NCBI RefSeq assembly: GCF_025150745.1
Contig: NZ_CP102282.1
Location: 434,001-498,000 of the forward strand
Reading direction: 5' to 3'
Length of the DNA stretch: 64,000 bases
Origin: Eubacterium ventriosum
Lineage (GTDB): Bacteria; Bacillota; Clostridia; Lachnospirales; Lachnospiraceae
Below are positions 33,763-42,888 of this stretch, piece after piece; the first letter of the stretch is position 1, and every line of letters starts with the position of its first letter. The notes beneath the pieces were generated by a model. That model saw nothing but the letters and a program-made list of their open reading frames with translations, was not told the DNA's origin and made no database searches. The translations under genes were made by a program, and so were the position numbers.

Positions 33763-34149
33763 TTAATAATATCTTTTTCTTTTTTGTCTTCTTCTATATA
33801 TTTCATTAAGCAGCAATACCATTATTATATCCTTAAGCCACTGGTCATCAGGATACTTAATGCATTCCTTGCCATTACAGGATGCCTCTTCTTTTTTAAT
33901 ATTTTCAAAAATACGATTAACAATCCTTAGGATTCCCATTTTGTCAGGATATTCGTCAAACATCATACTTCCTGCAAACTCCTGATAATCACATTCCTTC
34001 TCTACCATCTCCTGAATGGTCATAAAAGTTAGAGGGTACATTTCTTTAACATATTCAATGTCTCTATCTTCCGCCATTCCCCATTGTCCGTAATACATTC
34101 CCGTAACTGCATTTCCCTGAACATAAAAAGGTATATATTTATAATCCAT
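33763..34149 (-). CDS. Hypothetical protein
   Basis: The 128-residue product starts MDYKYIPFYVQGNAVTGMYYGQWG, has an acidic middle (MTIQEMVEKECDYQEFAGSMM) and a basic end (EIYRRRQKRKRYY). It has no signal peptide or clear membrane helix. I do not recognise it. It is transcribed ahead of a terminator and lies 65 bases after the dCMP deaminase gene, possibly in the same transcript. The ribosome binding site before the ATG is only moderate (AGGATAG). Confidence 0.65.
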   Translation of the reverse strand: MDYKYIPFYVQGNAVTGMYYGQWGMAEDRDIEYVKEMYPLTFMTIQEMVEKECDYQEFAGSMMFDEYPDKMGILRIVNRIFENIKKEEASCNGKECIKYPDDQWLKDIIMVLLLNEIYRRRQKRKRYY

Positions 34150-34214
34150 ATACTATCCTAAACTAATCAAAAACCTTATCAGTCTAGTATATTCAGCAAA
34201 AATAGAATTGTTTA

Positions 34215-34706
34215 CTAAAGCTTTATTTTAATCTCTTTGCCTGATTTCTCATATGGAATATATTCCACACCTGCTGCTGCCATCATTCTCTTTGACGCCT
34301 TTACAGAAGATGTATCTCCATATTTATCATCGCCATATATAACCTTCTTAATGCCACACTGAATAATGGCCTTGGCGCACTCATTACAAGGAAACAAAGT
34401 TACATAAATCTTTGCTCCTTCAAGACTGCCGCCTCTATAATTCAAAATGGCATTTAATTCGCTGTGAGTTGTGTAAAAATATTTATTGTCATATGGATCG
34501 TCGCTTTCTCTATTCCATGGAAATTCATCATCGCTACAACCTACCGGAAGCCCGTTATAGCCCATTGACAAAATTTTGTTATCGTCACTTACTATGCATG
34601 CTCCCACCTGAGTATTTGGATCCTTTGACCTTAGTGCCGCCAAAGATGCAACTCCCATAAAATACTCATCCCATGAAATGTAATCCTTTCTCTTACTACT
34701 AGCCAT
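34215..34706 (-). CDS. dCMP deaminase, cytidine/deoxycytidylate deaminase family
   Basis: The 163-residue product converts dCMP to dUMP for thymidylate synthesis. The zinc site is His and catalytic Glu in THSELNAIL and the Cys pair in LFPCNECAKAII. The N-terminal SWDEYFMGVASLAALRSKDPNTQVGACIV is characteristic. It is similar in size to ComEB. AAAGGAGAA precedes the ATG. The neighbouring upp gene gives a small pyrimidine-salvage group. Confidence 0.93.
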   Translation of the reverse strand: MASSKRKDYISWDEYFMGVASLAALRSKDPNTQVGACIVSDDNKILSMGYNGLPVGCSDDEFPWNRESDDPYDNKYFYTTHSELNAILNYRGGSLEGAKIYVTLFPCNECAKAIIQCGIKKVIYGDDKYGDTSSVKASKRMMAAAGVEYIPYEKSGKEIKIKL

Positions 34707-34758
34707 TTCTTTCTCCTTTTAATTTCTTGTCAAAAGTGAAATGCTACTATTTATTTGC

Positions 34759-34806
34759 CACGGAAAAATTTCTATTGCAAACACGTTAATTTTATTATTT
34801 TGTACC
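34759..34806 (-). repeat. Remnant of the structured dispersed repeat, at the 3' end of upp
   Basis: Read on plus, GGAAAAATTT...GCAAACACGTTAATTTTATTATTTTG aligns with one end of copies A (17391-17440) and B (59376-59402, reverse complement); about 25 of 29 bases match copy B in the AAACACGTT...TTATTTTG stretch. No opposite arm is present. The upp stop codon lies within it. Confidence 0.5.
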
Positions 34807-35424
34807 GAAGATTCTATCTCCTGCATCTCCAAGTCCCGGAACGATGTACTTGTGTTCATTTAATTTTTCATCTAATGCACCAATGTACATATTTACGTCA
34901 GGATGTGCTTCTTCCATTGCTTTTACGCCTTCAGGTGCTGCAATAATGCACATTAATGTAATGTTCTTTACACCTTTTTCTTTAAGCATCTGAATTGCTG
35001 CAATTGCAGAACCACCTGTTGCAAGCATTGGATCTACTACGAATACGTTTCTCTTGTCACAATCTTCAGGTAATTTACAGTAGTACTCGTGAGGCAATGC
35101 TGTAACAGGATCTCTGTAAAGTCCAATGTGTCCTACTTTTGCTGATGGAATCATTGCAAGCATTCCATCTACCATACCAAGACCTGCTCTAAGAATAGGT
35201 ACGATTGCTAACTTCTTTCCGCCTAATTCTTTAACTGTTGTCTTGCATATCGGTGTTTCGATTTCCTGGTTAGCTAATTCTAAGTTTCTTGTTGCTTCAT
35301 ATGTGATAAGCATTGCAATTTCGCTGATTAACTGTCTAAAATCTTTTGTTCCTGTTTCTTTTCTTCTAATAATTCCAATCTTGTGCTGGATCAATGGATG
35401 ATCCATTATAAATGTCTTTCCCAT
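34795..35424 (-). CDS. upp: Uracil phosphoribosyltransferase
   Basis: The 209-residue enzyme makes UMP from uracil and PRPP. The PRPP loop [15 protein letters not shown], the N-terminal [22 protein letters not shown] and the C-terminal [13 protein letters not shown] are all typical. It sits downstream of sua5 and the LMW-phosphatase relative, matching the ywlC-ywlE...upp order of Firmicutes. Its last codons and stop overlap a sequence resembling the dispersed repeat. Confidence 0.97.
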   Translation of the reverse strand: MGKTFIMDHPLIQHKIGIIRRKETGTKDFRQLISEIAMLITYEATRNLELANQEIETPICKTTVKELGGKKLAIVPILRAGLGMVDGMLAMIPSAKVGHIGLYRDPVTALPHEYYCKLPEDCDKRNVFVVDPMLATGGSAIAAIQMLKEKGVKNITLMCIIAAPEGVKAMEEAHPDVNMYIGALDEKLNEHKYIVPGLGDAGDRIFGTK

Positions 35425-35456
35425 TTGTTTTCCTCCGTGCTTTTTTATGTATTTTT

Positions 35457-35915
35457 TTAGTTTTTGTATTTACTTTCCTTAAGCTTGTTAGCTAATTTCT
35501 GAATTATGTTGTCTAATGTTTCATACATCTTGGCATAATCCGCTAACTCACCACCATCTGGATTAACTATGCTTCCTGCCTCGTTAATATACTCTGTTAA
35601 TGTATAAACATTAACTGCCTCTGCATAGTCATCATATACTGCCTGCTTCCTTGACTCATCTAATACCAGTACCAATACGTCTTGTCCAAAATCTTCCGGT
35701 TCAAGTTGTATTGAAGTACGGTTAATGTCCAATCCCTTTGAGGCTGCGATTGCTACAGTTTTAGGATTCATTGGCTCCGGGAAAAGAACTGCAAGTCCTC
35801 TTGAATCAATATTTACCTGTTCTAATGGCAAATAATGTTTTAGCAAAGTTGCTGCAAGTGGTCCCGGTGACGTATCCATATCCGTAACAAACAAAATTTT
35901 TGAAAATTCTAGCAT
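35457..35915 (-). CDS. LMW protein-tyrosine phosphatase-like protein without catalytic residues
   Basis: The 152-residue product has the LMW-PTP fold pattern (KILFV...[22 protein letters not shown], and a C-terminal [24 protein letters not shown]). The active loop that should read CxxxxxR is TDMDTSP: the nucleophile position is Thr11 and the Arg position is Pro17. The usual DP general acid is NP. It should therefore be catalytically dead. It lies 15 bases after sua5, the place of ywlE in Bacillus. It is an intact frame, so a retained non-enzymatic role, for example as a binding protein, is more likely than decay. Confidence 0.8.
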   Translation of the reverse strand: MLEFSKILFVTDMDTSPGPLAATLLKHYLPLEQVNIDSRGLAVLFPEPMNPKTVAIAASKGLDINRTSIQLEPEDFGQDVLVLVLDESRKQAVYDDYAEAVNVYTLTEYINEAGSIVNPDGGELADYAKMYETLDNIIQKLANKLKESKYKN

Positions 35916-35930
35916 TTTACCTCCGAACTG

Positions 35931-36998
35931 CTATACATCAATGATGTTATAACCTGCTGCCTTAGTAAGCCTGTTCATGATTGCCTGTCCCACATTCTTC
36001 TCTGAAAATGCTTCACCAAAAATAAATTCTGTATCCACTTTGTCAAAGTCTCTTAATGCCTTGAACAAATGATTGGCAACTGTTTCCGGCTTTTCTAAAT
36101 CTCCCAGTGATACTACCTTAATGCTCTTGTTTAGTCTTCCCTGGTACATATGCAAATGCTGGTCTGCTGTTATAATTCCTGTAATCTTACCTTCATCTGC
36201 TTTTTCATTTGCAAGTTCGATGATTTTTTCTGCCACCTTTACTTCATCGCCCTTATAAATCGTATAATCTGCCGATGGTGCATAATGTCTGTATTTCATT
36301 CCCGGAGCTTTTGGTTTAAACTCCTTAGTTGGTTTTGTAAAAATAGTTCTGTCCTCTGTTGCATCGGGAACAATCTCTTTTACCATTTCGTATGTAATAA
36401 ATCCTGGTCTTAAAATCATTGGTGGATTAACTGTTACGTCAATGATAGTTGATTCAAGTCCCATTCCTACCATTCCGCCATCAATAATCATATCAATACG
36501 ACCGTCCATGTCATCTATTACATGTTCCCCTAAAGTCGGGCTTGGTTTTCCTGAAAGGTTAGCACTTGGTGCCGCAATACTAACACCAGCCGCCTTAATA
36601 AGTGCCTGTGCAATAGGGTGATTAGGATATCTGACTGCAACTGTGTCCAAGCCTCCTGTTGTACCCTTTGGTACCAGATTACTTTTATTAAATATAAGTG
36701 TCATAGGTCCCGGCCAAAAGGCATCCATTAATTTCTCAGCCACCGGTGGTATCTCTTCAACCAACGGTTTAAGCATTTCCAAATCTGCTATGTGGGCAAT
36801 TAACGGATTGTCTGATGGGCGTCCCTTTGCAGCATAAATCTTTGCTGCCGCTTCTTCATTTAATGCATCTGCTCCCAGTCCGTAAACAGTTTCTGTAGGA
36901 AAAGCAACCAGACCACCCTGTCTTATAATCTCTCCTGCCTGGTTAATTGTATCCATATCTATATTGTCTACACTGGTTTTTTTTATTATAGTTTTCAT
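35931..36998 (-). CDS. L-threonylcarbamoyladenylate synthase, Sua5 type
   Basis: The start is placed at 36998 (MKTIIKKTSV), which has GAGGCGTAAG before it; an ORF start four codons earlier lacks a site. The product has 355 residues. It makes the threonylcarbamoyl-AMP used for the t6A modification of tRNAs. The YrdC domain (about 10-200) has PTETVYGLGADA, KGRPSDNPLIAH and SANLSGKPSPT; the C-terminal Sua5 domain (about 235-355) follows a linker with KAPGMKYRHYAP. Length distinguishes it from the short TsaC. Confidence 0.95.
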   Translation of the reverse strand: MKTIIKKTSVDNIDMDTINQAGEIIRQGGLVAFPTETVYGLGADALNEEAAAKIYAAKGRPSDNPLIAHIADLEMLKPLVEEIPPVAEKLMDAFWPGPMTLIFNKSNLVPKGTTGGLDTVAVRYPNHPIAQALIKAAGVSIAAPSANLSGKPSPTLGEHVIDDMDGRIDMIIDGGMVGMGLESTIIDVTVNPPMILRPGFITYEMVKEIVPDATEDRTIFTKPTKEFKPKAPGMKYRHYAPSADYTIYKGDEVKVAEKIIELANEKADEGKITGIITADQHLHMYQGRLNKSIKVVSLGDLEKPETVANHLFKALRDFDKVDTEFIFGEAFSEKNVGQAIMNRLTKAAGYNIIDV

Positions 36999-37080
36999 CT
37001 TACGCCTCATCTAATTTTTATCTTGTCTATTTTATCATATATTACCCCATTTTACAAATTATATTAACTATTACCATTAC

Positions 37081-37806
37081 CTATTTTTCTCCAAAATATT
37101 CTTTAATTCCGGTACATATTATTTCCGCCAGTTTCTTCTGATATTCCTCCTTTGAAAGACTTTCCTCCTCACTTGGGTTGCTTAAAAAACCACACTCTAT
37201 TATTGTTCCCGGACATTTAGAATTTATAAGCATATAATAACTGTTGTTAGGCTTTGCCGCCTTTTCTTTTTCTGTATTAATTTTTTTGTTCAAATGATTT
37301 TGAAGTATTAATCCAAGCTTTTTACTTTTTTCTGATTTTTCATAGAAAAAGCTTTGGGCACCTTTTACATTTGGGTTTGTAAAGCTGTTTTGATGAATGC
37401 TTATCATAATGCTATTACTGTTTATTTGGTATGTATTATTTATTATGCTACATCTTTTGTTTAAATCTCCAACCTTGGAAAACTTTCCTCCCTCATTTAG
37501 AATCTCATCTTTATTTCTTGTCATTACCACATCAAATCCGTTATCTTCCAAAACTTTCTTAAGGCATTTAGAAATGGCAAGGTTTACGTCTTTTTCCTTT
37601 GTGCCATTAACGCCCACTTTTCCCGGATCATCTCCCCCATGTCCCGGGTCAATTACAACAACTTTGCCATTTTTAGTTTTAACATTTTTATTTTCTTTTT
37701 CCATTTCAACTGTAGCTACCTTATCCATGTTGCAGGCTATTATTGTCATTGACACGAGAAGAACCACGGACATTACCATATTGATTTTTATTTTATTTTT
37801 AAGCAT
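37081..37806 (-). CDS. N-acetylmuramoyl-L-alanine amidase, Amidase_3, CwlD-like
   Basis: The start is taken at 37806 (MLKNKIK), 6 bases after TTGGAA; the choice is not certain. The product has about 241 residues. It has an N-terminal hydrophobic segment ending MTIIACNMD, which may be a lipobox or a signal anchor. Zinc ligands are in VIDPGHGG, GTKEKDVNL and ISIHQNS, and the catalytic Glu in IIECGFLSN. It cleaves the amide bond between muramic acid and the stem peptide, at the cell surface or during sporulation. It is separated from rsmA by a terminator. Confidence 0.9.
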   Translation of the reverse strand: MLKNKIKINMVMSVVLLVSMTIIACNMDKVATVEMEKENKNVKTKNGKVVVIDPGHGGDDPGKVGVNGTKEKDVNLAISKCLKKVLEDNGFDVVMTRNKDEILNEGGKFSKVGDLNKRCSIINNTYQINSNSIMISIHQNSFTNPNVKGAQSFFYEKSEKSKKLGLILQNHLNKKINTEKEKAAKPNNSYYMLINSKCPGTIIECGFLSNPSEEESLSKEEYQKKLAEIICTGIKEYFGEK

Positions 37807-37849
37807 AAACATTCCAATTTTTTTCTACAATATATGAATTTCTAAGCAT

Positions 37850-37897
37850 AAAAAGAACGCAGAACTATTTAAACTTCCATCTAAATTATTCTGCGTT
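37850..37897 (-). terminator. Terminator after rsmA
   Basis: AACGCAGAA (37856-37864) pairs with TTCTGCGTT (37889-37897), with extra pairing inside the loop, and CTTTTT follows on the minus strand. Confidence 0.75.
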
Positions 37898-37938
37898 TCT
37901 AATATGATTTTTATTCTATTATGATTTAATTTAAAATC

Positions 37939-38805
37939 TTATTTTAATTCTGTAAAGGCATTTGCAAGTTCTGCAAACTCTTCTAAAGTCAATGCCTCAC
38001 CTCTTATAGTTTCCGGTTTTCCTATTTTTTCTATGGCCTTAACTATCTGTTCCTTAGAAAAACTAAGCTCCGGTGAATTTTTCAATCCGTTAACTAATGT
38101 TTTTCTTCTCTGATTAAAAGAAGCTCTTATGATTTTAAACATTAATTTTTCATCTGCCACATTAACTGTAGGTTCTTTATGTCTTGTTAGCTTTATTACC
38201 GCTGAATCAACATTTGGTCTTGGCATAAAACATGTTGCTGACACATTAAGAATAACCTTTGCAGTGGCATAGTACTGAACTGCCAATGACAATGCCCCAT
38301 AATCCTTTGAACCCGGTCCTGTCTGCATTCTGTCCGCCACTTCTTTTTGAACCATTATTGTAATGCTGTCAATTGGCACACCACTCTCAAACAATCCCAT
38401 AATAATAGGTGTTGTTATGTAATATGGCAAATTGGCAACAACCTTAATTGGTTTACCATTATTCTTTTCCTCTGCTAAAGATTTTATGTCAACCTTTAGC
38501 ACGTCCTGATTTATAACTTCCACATTATCATATTCTGACAATGTATCTTCCAAAATAGGAATTAACATCTTATCAATTTCCACAGCCACAACCTGTCTTG
38601 CAGCTTCACAAAGATACTGTGTCATCGTTCCTATTCCCGGGCCGATTTCCAAAACGAAATCATCTTTTGTTATTTCAGCTCCTCTGATAATACTTTCCAA
38701 TACATTTGAGTCAATTAAAAAGTTCTGTCCGAATTTTTTTTGGAAAGCAAAGCTATATTTATTTATTATTTCCTTTGTTGCACTTGGTGTTCCAAGATAT
38801 GCCAT
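37939..38805 (-). CDS. rsmA: 16S rRNA (adenine(1518)-N6/adenine(1519)-N6)-dimethyltransferase
   Basis: The 288-residue enzyme (KsgA) dimethylates two adenines near the 3' end of 16S rRNA. The SAM-binding motif is VLEIGPGIGTMTQYL and the catalytic motif NLPYYITTPI. FGQNFLID near the N-terminus is diagnostic. Its ATG touches the tatD stop. The usual RNase M5 gene between tatD and rsmA is absent here. Confidence 0.97.
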   Translation of the reverse strand: MAYLGTPSATKEIINKYSFAFQKKFGQNFLIDSNVLESIIRGAEITKDDFVLEIGPGIGTMTQYLCEAARQVVAVEIDKMLIPILEDTLSEYDNVEVINQDVLKVDIKSLAEEKNNGKPIKVVANLPYYITTPIIMGLFESGVPIDSITIMVQKEVADRMQTGPGSKDYGALSLAVQYYATAKVILNVSATCFMPRPNVDSAVIKLTRHKEPTVNVADEKLMFKIIRASFNQRRKTLVNGLKNSPELSFSKEQIVKAIEKIGKPETIRGEALTLEEFAELANAFTELK

Positions 38806-39584
38806 TAATCAAACCTCTTTCTGCCTATTCCATAAAGGTCTTTTGCATTATTTGAAGTAATATCAATAACTTCTGCAGGGCTAATGTTCTTAATCTCTGC
38901 TATTTTATTTACAACGTAAGGCAGATTAAAGGAATCATTTCTCTTTCCTCTGTTTGGTTCCGGTGTTAAATAAGGACAGTCTGTTTCTATTACCATTCTA
39001 TCCATTGGCATATATTCTACAACTTCCCTTAATTTCTTAGCATTTTTAAATGTTACTACACCACCGATTCCCAGATAAAATCCCATATCAAGGAATTTTT
39101 CTGCCATTTCCTTTGTGTAAGAAAAACAATGAATTACTCCACCGATTTCATCAGCCTTGTTAGCCTTCATAACTTCATATGTGTCATTTGCCGCATCACG
39201 GCTGTGAATAATAATCGGTAATTCAGCCTCTCTTGCAATATCCATTTGCTTTTCAAACCATTCTATCTGCTGCTCTTTATTATCATTCCAATGATAATCC
39301 AAGCCTATTTCGCCTACTGCAACGATTTTAGGCTTGTAAATGCTTTTCTTAAGCCACTGATAATCTTCTTCCGTAAGTTCTGAAACTTCATCCGGATGAA
39401 CGCCTAATGCTCCATAAACATATGGAAAACGTCTCACAAGACCTATTGTGCTTTTACATGATGACATACTTGCGCCTACGTTTACGATATATTCTACACC
39501 TCTGTTTTGCATTCTCTCTAATAACTTTTCTCTGTCATCATCGAATGCTTCATCGTCATAATGTGCATGTGTATCAAAAATCAT
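38805..39584 (-). CDS. tatD: TatD family metal-dependent deoxyribonuclease
   Basis: The 259-residue product is a TIM-barrel hydrolase with metal ligands in FDTHAHYDDEAFD, VGEIGLDYHW, IIHSRDA, IHCFSY and IETDCPYLTPEPNRG. It acts as a 3'-5' exonuclease in DNA repair and turnover. It is 12 bases downstream of metG and directly abuts rsmA, the classical metG-tatD-rsmA order. A GGAGGAAAT site precedes the ATG. Confidence 0.95.
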   Translation of the reverse strand: MIFDTHAHYDDEAFDDDREKLLERMQNRGVEYIVNVGASMSSCKSTIGLVRRFPYVYGALGVHPDEVSELTEEDYQWLKKSIYKPKIVAVGEIGLDYHWNDNKEQQIEWFEKQMDIAREAELPIIIHSRDAANDTYEVMKANKADEIGGVIHCFSYTKEMAEKFLDMGFYLGIGGVVTFKNAKKLREVVEYMPMDRMVIETDCPYLTPEPNRGKRNDSFNLPYVVNKIAEIKNISPAEVIDITSNNAKDLYGIGRKRFD

Positions 39585-39596
39585 ATTTCCTCCGAT

Positions 39597-41543
39597 TTAG
39601 CAGATTTCGCTTCCACTAACAATATCTTTATCAACTGTTACAACTGAAAGGTTTCCTTCGTCATCACCTGCTGCCAAAATCATTCCCTGTGATTCCACTC
39701 CGCAAAGCTTACATGGTTTTAAGTTAGTAATAACGGCAACTTTCTTTCCTACCATTTCTTCAGGTTTATAGTATTTTGCAATACCTGAAACAATCTGTCT
39801 TGTTTCTGCTCCAATCTTAATCTGCGAAACTAGAAGTTTCTTAGCCTTTGGAACAGGTTCACACTTAATTACTTCACCTACCTGAATCTGAACCTTATCA
39901 AAATCATCTATTGTAATTTCAGGTTTCTTTTCAACTTCAGGATATTTTTCCTCTGCTTTTTCAGCCTTCTGAGCTGCCTTAATTTCTTCTACCTTTTCCA
40001 TAACATCCTTAATATCCATTCTTGCAAATAAGATTTCCGGTTTTTCTGTTACTTTGTTGTCTGATGGGTATTTGCCAAATTCTGTCATGTCTTCAAAAGC
40101 TCTTGGCTGTGCATTAATCTGAGCCAGAATCTTCTTTGATGTTTCAGGCATAAATGGCTCTAATAGGCTTGCGCCAATTGTAATACCTTCAATTAAGTTA
40201 TAAAGTACTGTGGCAAGTCTGTCCTGCTTATCTTCTTCCTTAGCAAGTGCCCAAGGCATTGTTTCATCAATGTACTTATTACATCTCTTAAATAATGTGA
40301 AGATTTCTGTAATTGCATCTGCAACTCTTAACTTATCCATCTTTTCAGCTGCCTTAACAGGTGTATCCAAAATAACCTTCTTAAAGTCATCGTCAACTTC
40401 TTCGTCAACTCCCTTGTTGCTTACAACTCCGTCAAAATACTTATTTGACATTGAAATTGTTCTGTTAACAAGATTTCCTAATGTATTAGCAAGGTCTGAG
40501 TTCATTCTCTCAACCATTAATTCCCAAGTAATAGTTCCATCGTTTTCAAATGGCATTTCATGAAGCACGAAATATCTTACGGCATCAACACCAAAAAGAT
40601 TTGCCAAGTCATCCGCATAAATAACGTTACCCTTTGACTTACTCATTTTTCCGTCACCCTGTAATAACCAAGGATGTCCGAAAATCTGCTTTGGAAGTGG
40701 AACATCTAAAGCCATAAGCATAATTGGCCAATAAATAGTATGGAATCTTAAAATATCCTTTCCAATAAGGTGAAGGTCGGCCGGCCAATACTTATCATAT
40801 AAAGGATCATTGTTTCCATCAACATCATATCCCAAACCTGTAATGTAGTTGGATAATGCATCAATCCATACATAAACAACGTGCTTTGGATCAAAGTCTA
40901 CAGGAATTCCCCATTTAAATGATGTTCTTGATACACATAAATCCTGCAATCCCGGAAGAAGGAAGTTGTTCATCATTTCATTCTTTCTTGATTCAGGCTG
41001 AATAAATTCAGGATGTGTGTTAATATGTTCAATTAATCTGTCTGCGTATTTACTCATTCTAAAGAAATATGCTTCTTCCTTTGCAGGTGTTACTTCTCTG
41101 CCACAGTCAGGACACTTTCCATCTACTAACTGTGATTCTGTAAAGAAAGATTCACAAGGTGTACAGTACATTCCTTCATAATGTCCCTTATAAATATCTC
41201 CCTGATCATATAGTTTCTTAAAAATCTTCTGAACCTGTTTTTCATGGTCTGGATCAGTTGTTCTAATGAATTTATCATATGATGTATTCATTAAATCCCA
41301 GATTTCCTTAATAACACCGGAAACATTATCTACAAATTCCTTTGGTGTAATTCCTGCTTCCGCAGCCTTTAATTCTATTTTCTGACCGTGTTCGTCAGTT
41401 CCTGTCTGGAATCTTACATCATATCCCTGCTGTCTTTTAAATCTTACAATACTGTCAGCCAAAATTGCTTCATAAGTATTACCAATATGAGGCTTTCCTG
41501 ATGTGTAAGCAATGGCTGTTGTTAAATAATACGTTTTACTCAT
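39597..41543 (-). CDS. metG: Methionyl-tRNA synthetase
   Basis: The 648-residue class I synthetase has the HIGH-type motif PHIGNTYEAI, zinc knuckles CTPCESF and CPDCGRE (about 127-148), and KMSKSKGN. The C-terminal tRNA-binding/dimer domain is about residues 540-648 (VQIQVGEVIKCEPVPKAKKLLVSQI). It charges tRNA-Met. A full T-box leader with a Met specifier lies upstream, so expression should rise when tRNA-Met is uncharged. GGAAAGGAAATTGGCAGG precedes the ATG. Confidence 0.97.
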   Translation of the reverse strand: MSKTYYLTTAIAYTSGKPHIGNTYEAILADSIVRFKRQQGYDVRFQTGTDEHGQKIELKAAEAGITPKEFVDNVSGVIKEIWDLMNTSYDKFIRTTDPDHEKQVQKIFKKLYDQGDIYKGHYEGMYCTPCESFFTESQLVDGKCPDCGREVTPAKEEAYFFRMSKYADRLIEHINTHPEFIQPESRKNEMMNNFLLPGLQDLCVSRTSFKWGIPVDFDPKHVVYVWIDALSNYITGLGYDVDGNNDPLYDKYWPADLHLIGKDILRFHTIYWPIMLMALDVPLPKQIFGHPWLLQGDGKMSKSKGNVIYADDLANLFGVDAVRYFVLHEMPFENDGTITWELMVERMNSDLANTLGNLVNRTISMSNKYFDGVVSNKGVDEEVDDDFKKVILDTPVKAAEKMDKLRVADAITEIFTLFKRCNKYIDETMPWALAKEEDKQDRLATVLYNLIEGITIGASLLEPFMPETSKKILAQINAQPRAFEDMTEFGKYPSDNKVTEKPEILFARMDIKDVMEKVEEIKAAQKAEKAEEKYPEVEKKPEITIDDFDKVQIQVGEVIKCEPVPKAKKLLVSQIKIGAETRQIVSGIAKYYKPEEMVGKKVAVITNLKPCKLCGVESQGMILAAGDDEGNLSVVTVDKDIVSGSEIC

Positions 41544-41582
41544 TTTCCTGCCAATTTCCTTTCCAAAATAAGAATTTCAAAT

Positions 41583-41850
41583 ACAATAAACGCCCTCATC
41601 ATAAAGACGAGAGCGTAAACTTCGTGGTACCACTTTACTTTATCGGAATAGTATTCTTAATAATTACAAAACACATTCCAACCTTATTTACACTATAACG
41701 GGTGTTCCCGTCACCGGCTTATGTAGCACTCACCGATGCCATTCGGGGGCCATCTTCACCTTACTCTTCACTGCCTGTTCTCACCATTTCAGACTCTCTG
41801 TATGCTATCTTTAAGGATACTCTTCCCTTCACTATGTTTACCATCTGCTA
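41583..41850 (-). promoter_or_regulatory. T-box riboswitch (Met) controlling metG
   Basis: The leader contains the T-box core AAAGTGGTACCACG (around 41623-41637). Stem I carries AGAGAGTCTG, GGTGAGAACAGG and a specifier region reading GA-ATG-GCATCGGTGAG, that is a Met codon in the usual position. The final hairpin ACGCTCTCGTC with GATGAGGGCGT (about 41590-41617) is the terminator, which competes with the antiterminator. Confidence 0.92.
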
Positions 41851-41853
41851 ACA

Positions 41854-41882
41854 ATTCTATTATTTAATGGCAAATTTGTCAA
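41854..41882 (-). promoter_or_regulatory. Promoter of the T-box-metG transcript
   Basis: Perfect TTGACA (41877-41882) and TAGAAT (41854-41859) are separated by 17 bases, placing the start at the 5' edge of the T-box. Confidence 0.82.
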
Positions 41883-41910
41883 TTTTAATTTTAATTACAC
41901 AGCTTATCTG

Positions 41911-42681
41911 TTAACAATATATATCAATATTATAGGACTTTAATTTTGACATTATGGTGCCTTCTACACTTTCTTCCATAATTAATCCGGTAAACTCGTC
42001 TATGCCGGCATATTTGTAATTGCCATCCTTAGAAAGTTTCTCTCTTTCCATAAGCATATAACACTCATTACTTACTTCCATTACAGACTTCTTTGTTAAT
42101 GCATCTTCCGTATCATATGTATAGACTCTGTTTCTGTTGACATCTATTCCAACCACTCCCATAAATGCCTTATCAAACTGATAGTTAGAGATATTTCTGT
42201 TAGTTATTGTTCCAACGAAACCATCTCTGCCCCTGTTTAATTTTCCACCAAGGAAAATAAGTTTAGTCTTGGTATCCTTCTCATAAAGCATTATAAGTAT
42301 GGCATCAATCATATTTGTAACAACTGTAACCGGTCTGTCTGCCTCAACTATAAGTTTTACCAGTTCAATATTTATGGTTGAAATATCAAGAAAAATAACA
42401 TCGCCGTCCTGAATTATTTCATAAGCCCTTTTTGCTATTACACGCTTCTCTTCTACGTTCTTACCTATTCTCTGTGAAACATATCTGTCATGACTGTTTG
42501 TCCTGACTCTTACTGCCCCACCGTAAGTCTTCTTTAACATTCCGTCTTTTTCTAAATGAGCTAAGTCTTTTCTAATACTATCCTCTGTTACTCCAAATTT
42601 TTTACTTAAATTTTTTACTCTTACTGAACCTTCTCTGTTTACTATTTCAACAATTGTATTTTGTCGTTCTCTTGCAAGCAT
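41911..42681 (-). CDS. DeoR family transcriptional regulator
   Basis: The 256-residue product has an N-terminal winged helix (LARERQNTIVEIVNREGSVRVKNLSKKFGVTEDSIRKDLAHLEKDG) and a C-terminal sugar-phosphate sensing domain (about 75-250: VIAKRAYEIIQDGDVIFLDIST, KLIFLGGKLNRG). Such regulators control sugar uptake and catabolism genes. It is 207 bases downstream of ptsI behind a terminator, so it has its own transcript; a minus-strand TTGACA lies near 42745. Its target is not evident. Confidence 0.88.
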   Translation of the reverse strand: MLARERQNTIVEIVNREGSVRVKNLSKKFGVTEDSIRKDLAHLEKDGMLKKTYGGAVRVRTNSHDRYVSQRIGKNVEEKRVIAKRAYEIIQDGDVIFLDISTINIELVKLIVEADRPVTVVTNMIDAILIMLYEKDTKTKLIFLGGKLNRGRDGFVGTITNRNISNYQFDKAFMGVVGIDVNRNRVYTYDTEDALTKKSVMEVSNECYMLMEREKLSKDGNYKYAGIDEFTGLIMEESVEGTIMSKLKSYNIDIYC

Positions 42682-42803
42682 AACTTCCCCCTTCTTCGTA
42701 CATTAATCTATACTTTATATTCTTAATATTTTCAGGGTTTTGTCAAGGGTTACATAACTTTTTGTATAAAACTACTTATTTTTCGAAAAAAATAGAAAGG
42801 AAA

Positions 42804-42845
42804 AGAGCAATTACACCAAAGATTTCTCCCTGTTATAATTGCTCT
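42804..42845 (-). terminator. Terminator after ptsI
   Basis: AGAGCAATTA (42804-42813) pairs perfectly with TAATTGCTCT (42836-42845), followed by TTTTCCTTTC on the minus strand. Confidence 0.78.
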
Positions 42846-42888
42846 CCGTTAACAAACCAAAAATATGCATTTATTTATTGATTTATGA

